The position numbers were made by a program, and so were the translations under genes. A stretch of DNA of 8,063 nucleotides from Prevotellaceae bacterium UBA1743. GTDB taxonomy: Bacteria; Bacteroidota; Bacteroidia; Bacteroidales; Bacteroidaceae. The DNA lies in assembly GCA_002314945.1 (NCBI GenBank), contig DCHV01000057.1, positions 11,888 through 19,950 on the forward strand, in the 5' to 3' direction. The notes under the pieces were generated by a model that made no database searches, was not told the DNA's origin, and saw only the letters and a list, made by a program, of their open reading frames with translations. Shown in pieces: positions 7,215 to 8,063 of this stretch (the first letter of the stretch is position 1; every line of letters starts with the position of its first letter).

Positions 7215-8063
7215 TTATTCCTCGTTTTTCTTTTTATCAGCCTCTTCAAGTAACATGTCAAGTCTTTTCTGCAACTCTTCACGCTTTGGCATATAAAGTT
7301 GATATTTAGCTGCAAAAAGTTGGTTGGAGATACCTTCCATTGCATATTGCATGATAATATCATTCTTCGATGCTCCTAAAACAATACCAATTGGAGGATT
7401 GTCATCAGCTTGCCCTATCTCTTTTTTAAAATAGTTGAGGTAAAGATTCATCTGTCCAATATCTTCATGTTGAATCTCGCCACGCTTTAGGTCTATCAAT
7501 ACATAGCATTTCAGAATTGCATGATAAAATACCAGGTCACAATAGAAATGCCTTCCTGCCAAAGGAATATGATATTGGCTGCGTATCAAAGCGAATCCCC
7601 TTCCTAATTCCAACAGAAAATCTTTCATGTTTTCAATTAGAGCTTTGTGAAGATCTCCTTCCAAATAATAAGGTTTGCTGTCTAAACCAACAAACTCAAG
7701 CACATAAGGATCTTTAATAATGTCTTCTGGATTCTTGACCGTCTTCCCTTCCTTTGACAAAGCTAATACACCTTCTTTATCCGTACTTAATGCAAGCCGA
7801 TGAAACAACATACTATTAATCTGTCTCTTCAGCTCACGGCAACTCCATCTTTCCTTAACGCATTGTTTCTCATAGAAACTGCGTTCCATTTCATCTGTGC
7901 ATTTAAGCAATTCTATGTAGTGGCTCCATGACAATTGTCCAGACAGTGTCTGGATTTTTGGGTAAGCTATATAGAGTTGCCTAAAAGAAAAGACATTGGA
8001 ACGGCCAAAACCTCTGCCATAGATGTTTGTCAGGTCACGTGAAAGCATATCCATTACTTGCTT
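7215..8063 (-). CDS. yhcG: YhcG/DUF1016 family PD-(D/E)XK nuclease (5' partial)
   Basis: The frame stays open to the window edge: Lys-Gln-Val precede the ATG at 8054. The family usually runs 340-390 residues, so the start and most of the DUF1016 N-terminal domain lie off the right edge, and 282 residues are visible. Numbering from the Met at 8054, the stretch LSRDLTNIYGRGFGRSN (4-20) is typical of the end of the DUF1016 N-terminal domain. The nuclease domain covers about 115-255, with Asp173 (YCDLVFYH) and Asp188-Leu-Lys190 (VLIDLKRG) as the predicted metal-binding core, followed by IGQMNLYLNYF (199-209). Family members more often have Glu at the position of Asp188; Asp still fits PD-(D/E)XK. 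The charged tail (about 256-279) looks helical. The family is predicted, not well proven, to cut DNA and often sits within type I restriction loci. Here it directly precedes hsdR in the same frame, so it is probably an accessory of that operon. GC and codon use differ clearly from hsdR, suggesting separate acquisition. Confidence 0.9.
   Translation of the reverse strand, partial: KQVMDMLSRDLTNIYGRGFGRSNVFSFRQLYIAYPKIQTLSGQLSWSHYIELLKCTDEMERSFYEKQCVKERWSCRELKRQINSMLFHRLALSTDKEGVLALSKEGKTVKNPEDIIKDPYVLEFVGLDSKPYYLEGDLHKALIENMKDFLLELGRGFALIRSQYHIPLAGRHFYCDLVFYHAILKCYVLIDLKRGEIQHEDIGQMNLYLNYFKKEIGQADDNPPIGIVLGASKNDIIMQYAMEGISNQLFAAKYQLYMPKREELQKRLDMLLEEADKKKNEE

Noticed and set aside
7209..7217. 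Possible -7 promoter element before hsdR (TAATTTG on the minus strand)
   Set aside because: It has one base too few between TA and TTTG for the TAnnTTTG consensus, overlaps the yhcG stop and sits too close to the ATG. Co-transcription with yhcG is simpler.
8052..8054. ATG at 8054 as the start of yhcG
   Set aside because: The frame continues upstream (Lys-Gln-Val) to the edge, and most of the DUF1016 N-terminal domain would be missing, so it is an internal Met.

Overview
The window looks like chromosomal DNA from a member of the Bacteroidota, probably a Bacteroidales of the Prevotella/Bacteroides type. Three signs point there. A secreted GH29 fucosidase has a lipoprotein signal. The one promoter-like element matches the Bacteroidetes -7 consensus (TAnnTTTG) and sits before an A/T-rich leader with no strong Shine-Dalgarno. 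The carbohydrate-active proteins also resemble Bacteroides-type families. GC is about 50% over most of the window and falls to about 38% at the right end. The genus cannot be fixed from the sequence alone.

Layout: (1) bases 1-2151, plus strand, hold the 3' part of a large protein resembling the DUF5695 family, a probable alpha-helical-barrel carbohydrate-active protein of unknown activity whose start lies left of the window. (2) Bases 2148-3968, minus strand, hold a complete GH29 alpha-L-fucosidase lipoprotein. It converges on the first gene and the two stop codons interlock by 4 bases (CTAA). A small hairpin inside the end of the first gene is a candidate 3' end for the fucosidase mRNA. (3) Bases 3969-4070 form a 102-base A/T-rich gap with a candidate promoter for the fucosidase. 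(4) Bases 4071-7196, minus strand, hold a full-length type I restriction endonuclease R subunit (HsdR, 1041 aa) with all nuclease and helicase motifs visible. (5) Bases 7215-8063, minus strand, hold the C-terminal 282 residues of a YhcG/DUF1016 PD-(D/E)XK nuclease whose start lies right of the window. It is 18 bases upstream of hsdR, in the same reading frame.

The left half is carbohydrate breakdown: fucose release from host or plant glycans plus a partner of unknown activity. The right half is genome defence. The yhcG-hsdR pair is probably the downstream end of a type I restriction-modification operon whose hsdM and hsdS genes would lie off the right edge. yhcG differs sharply from its neighbours in GC content and codon choice. 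It contains 11 TTA/CTA/TCA codons, while hsdR has long runs with none, so yhcG looks like a more recent arrival.

I found no RNA genes, CRISPR array, insertion sequence or attachment site. I do not see a clearly new system. The best leads are the DUF5695-like protein and the YhcG nuclease inserted in the restriction operon.
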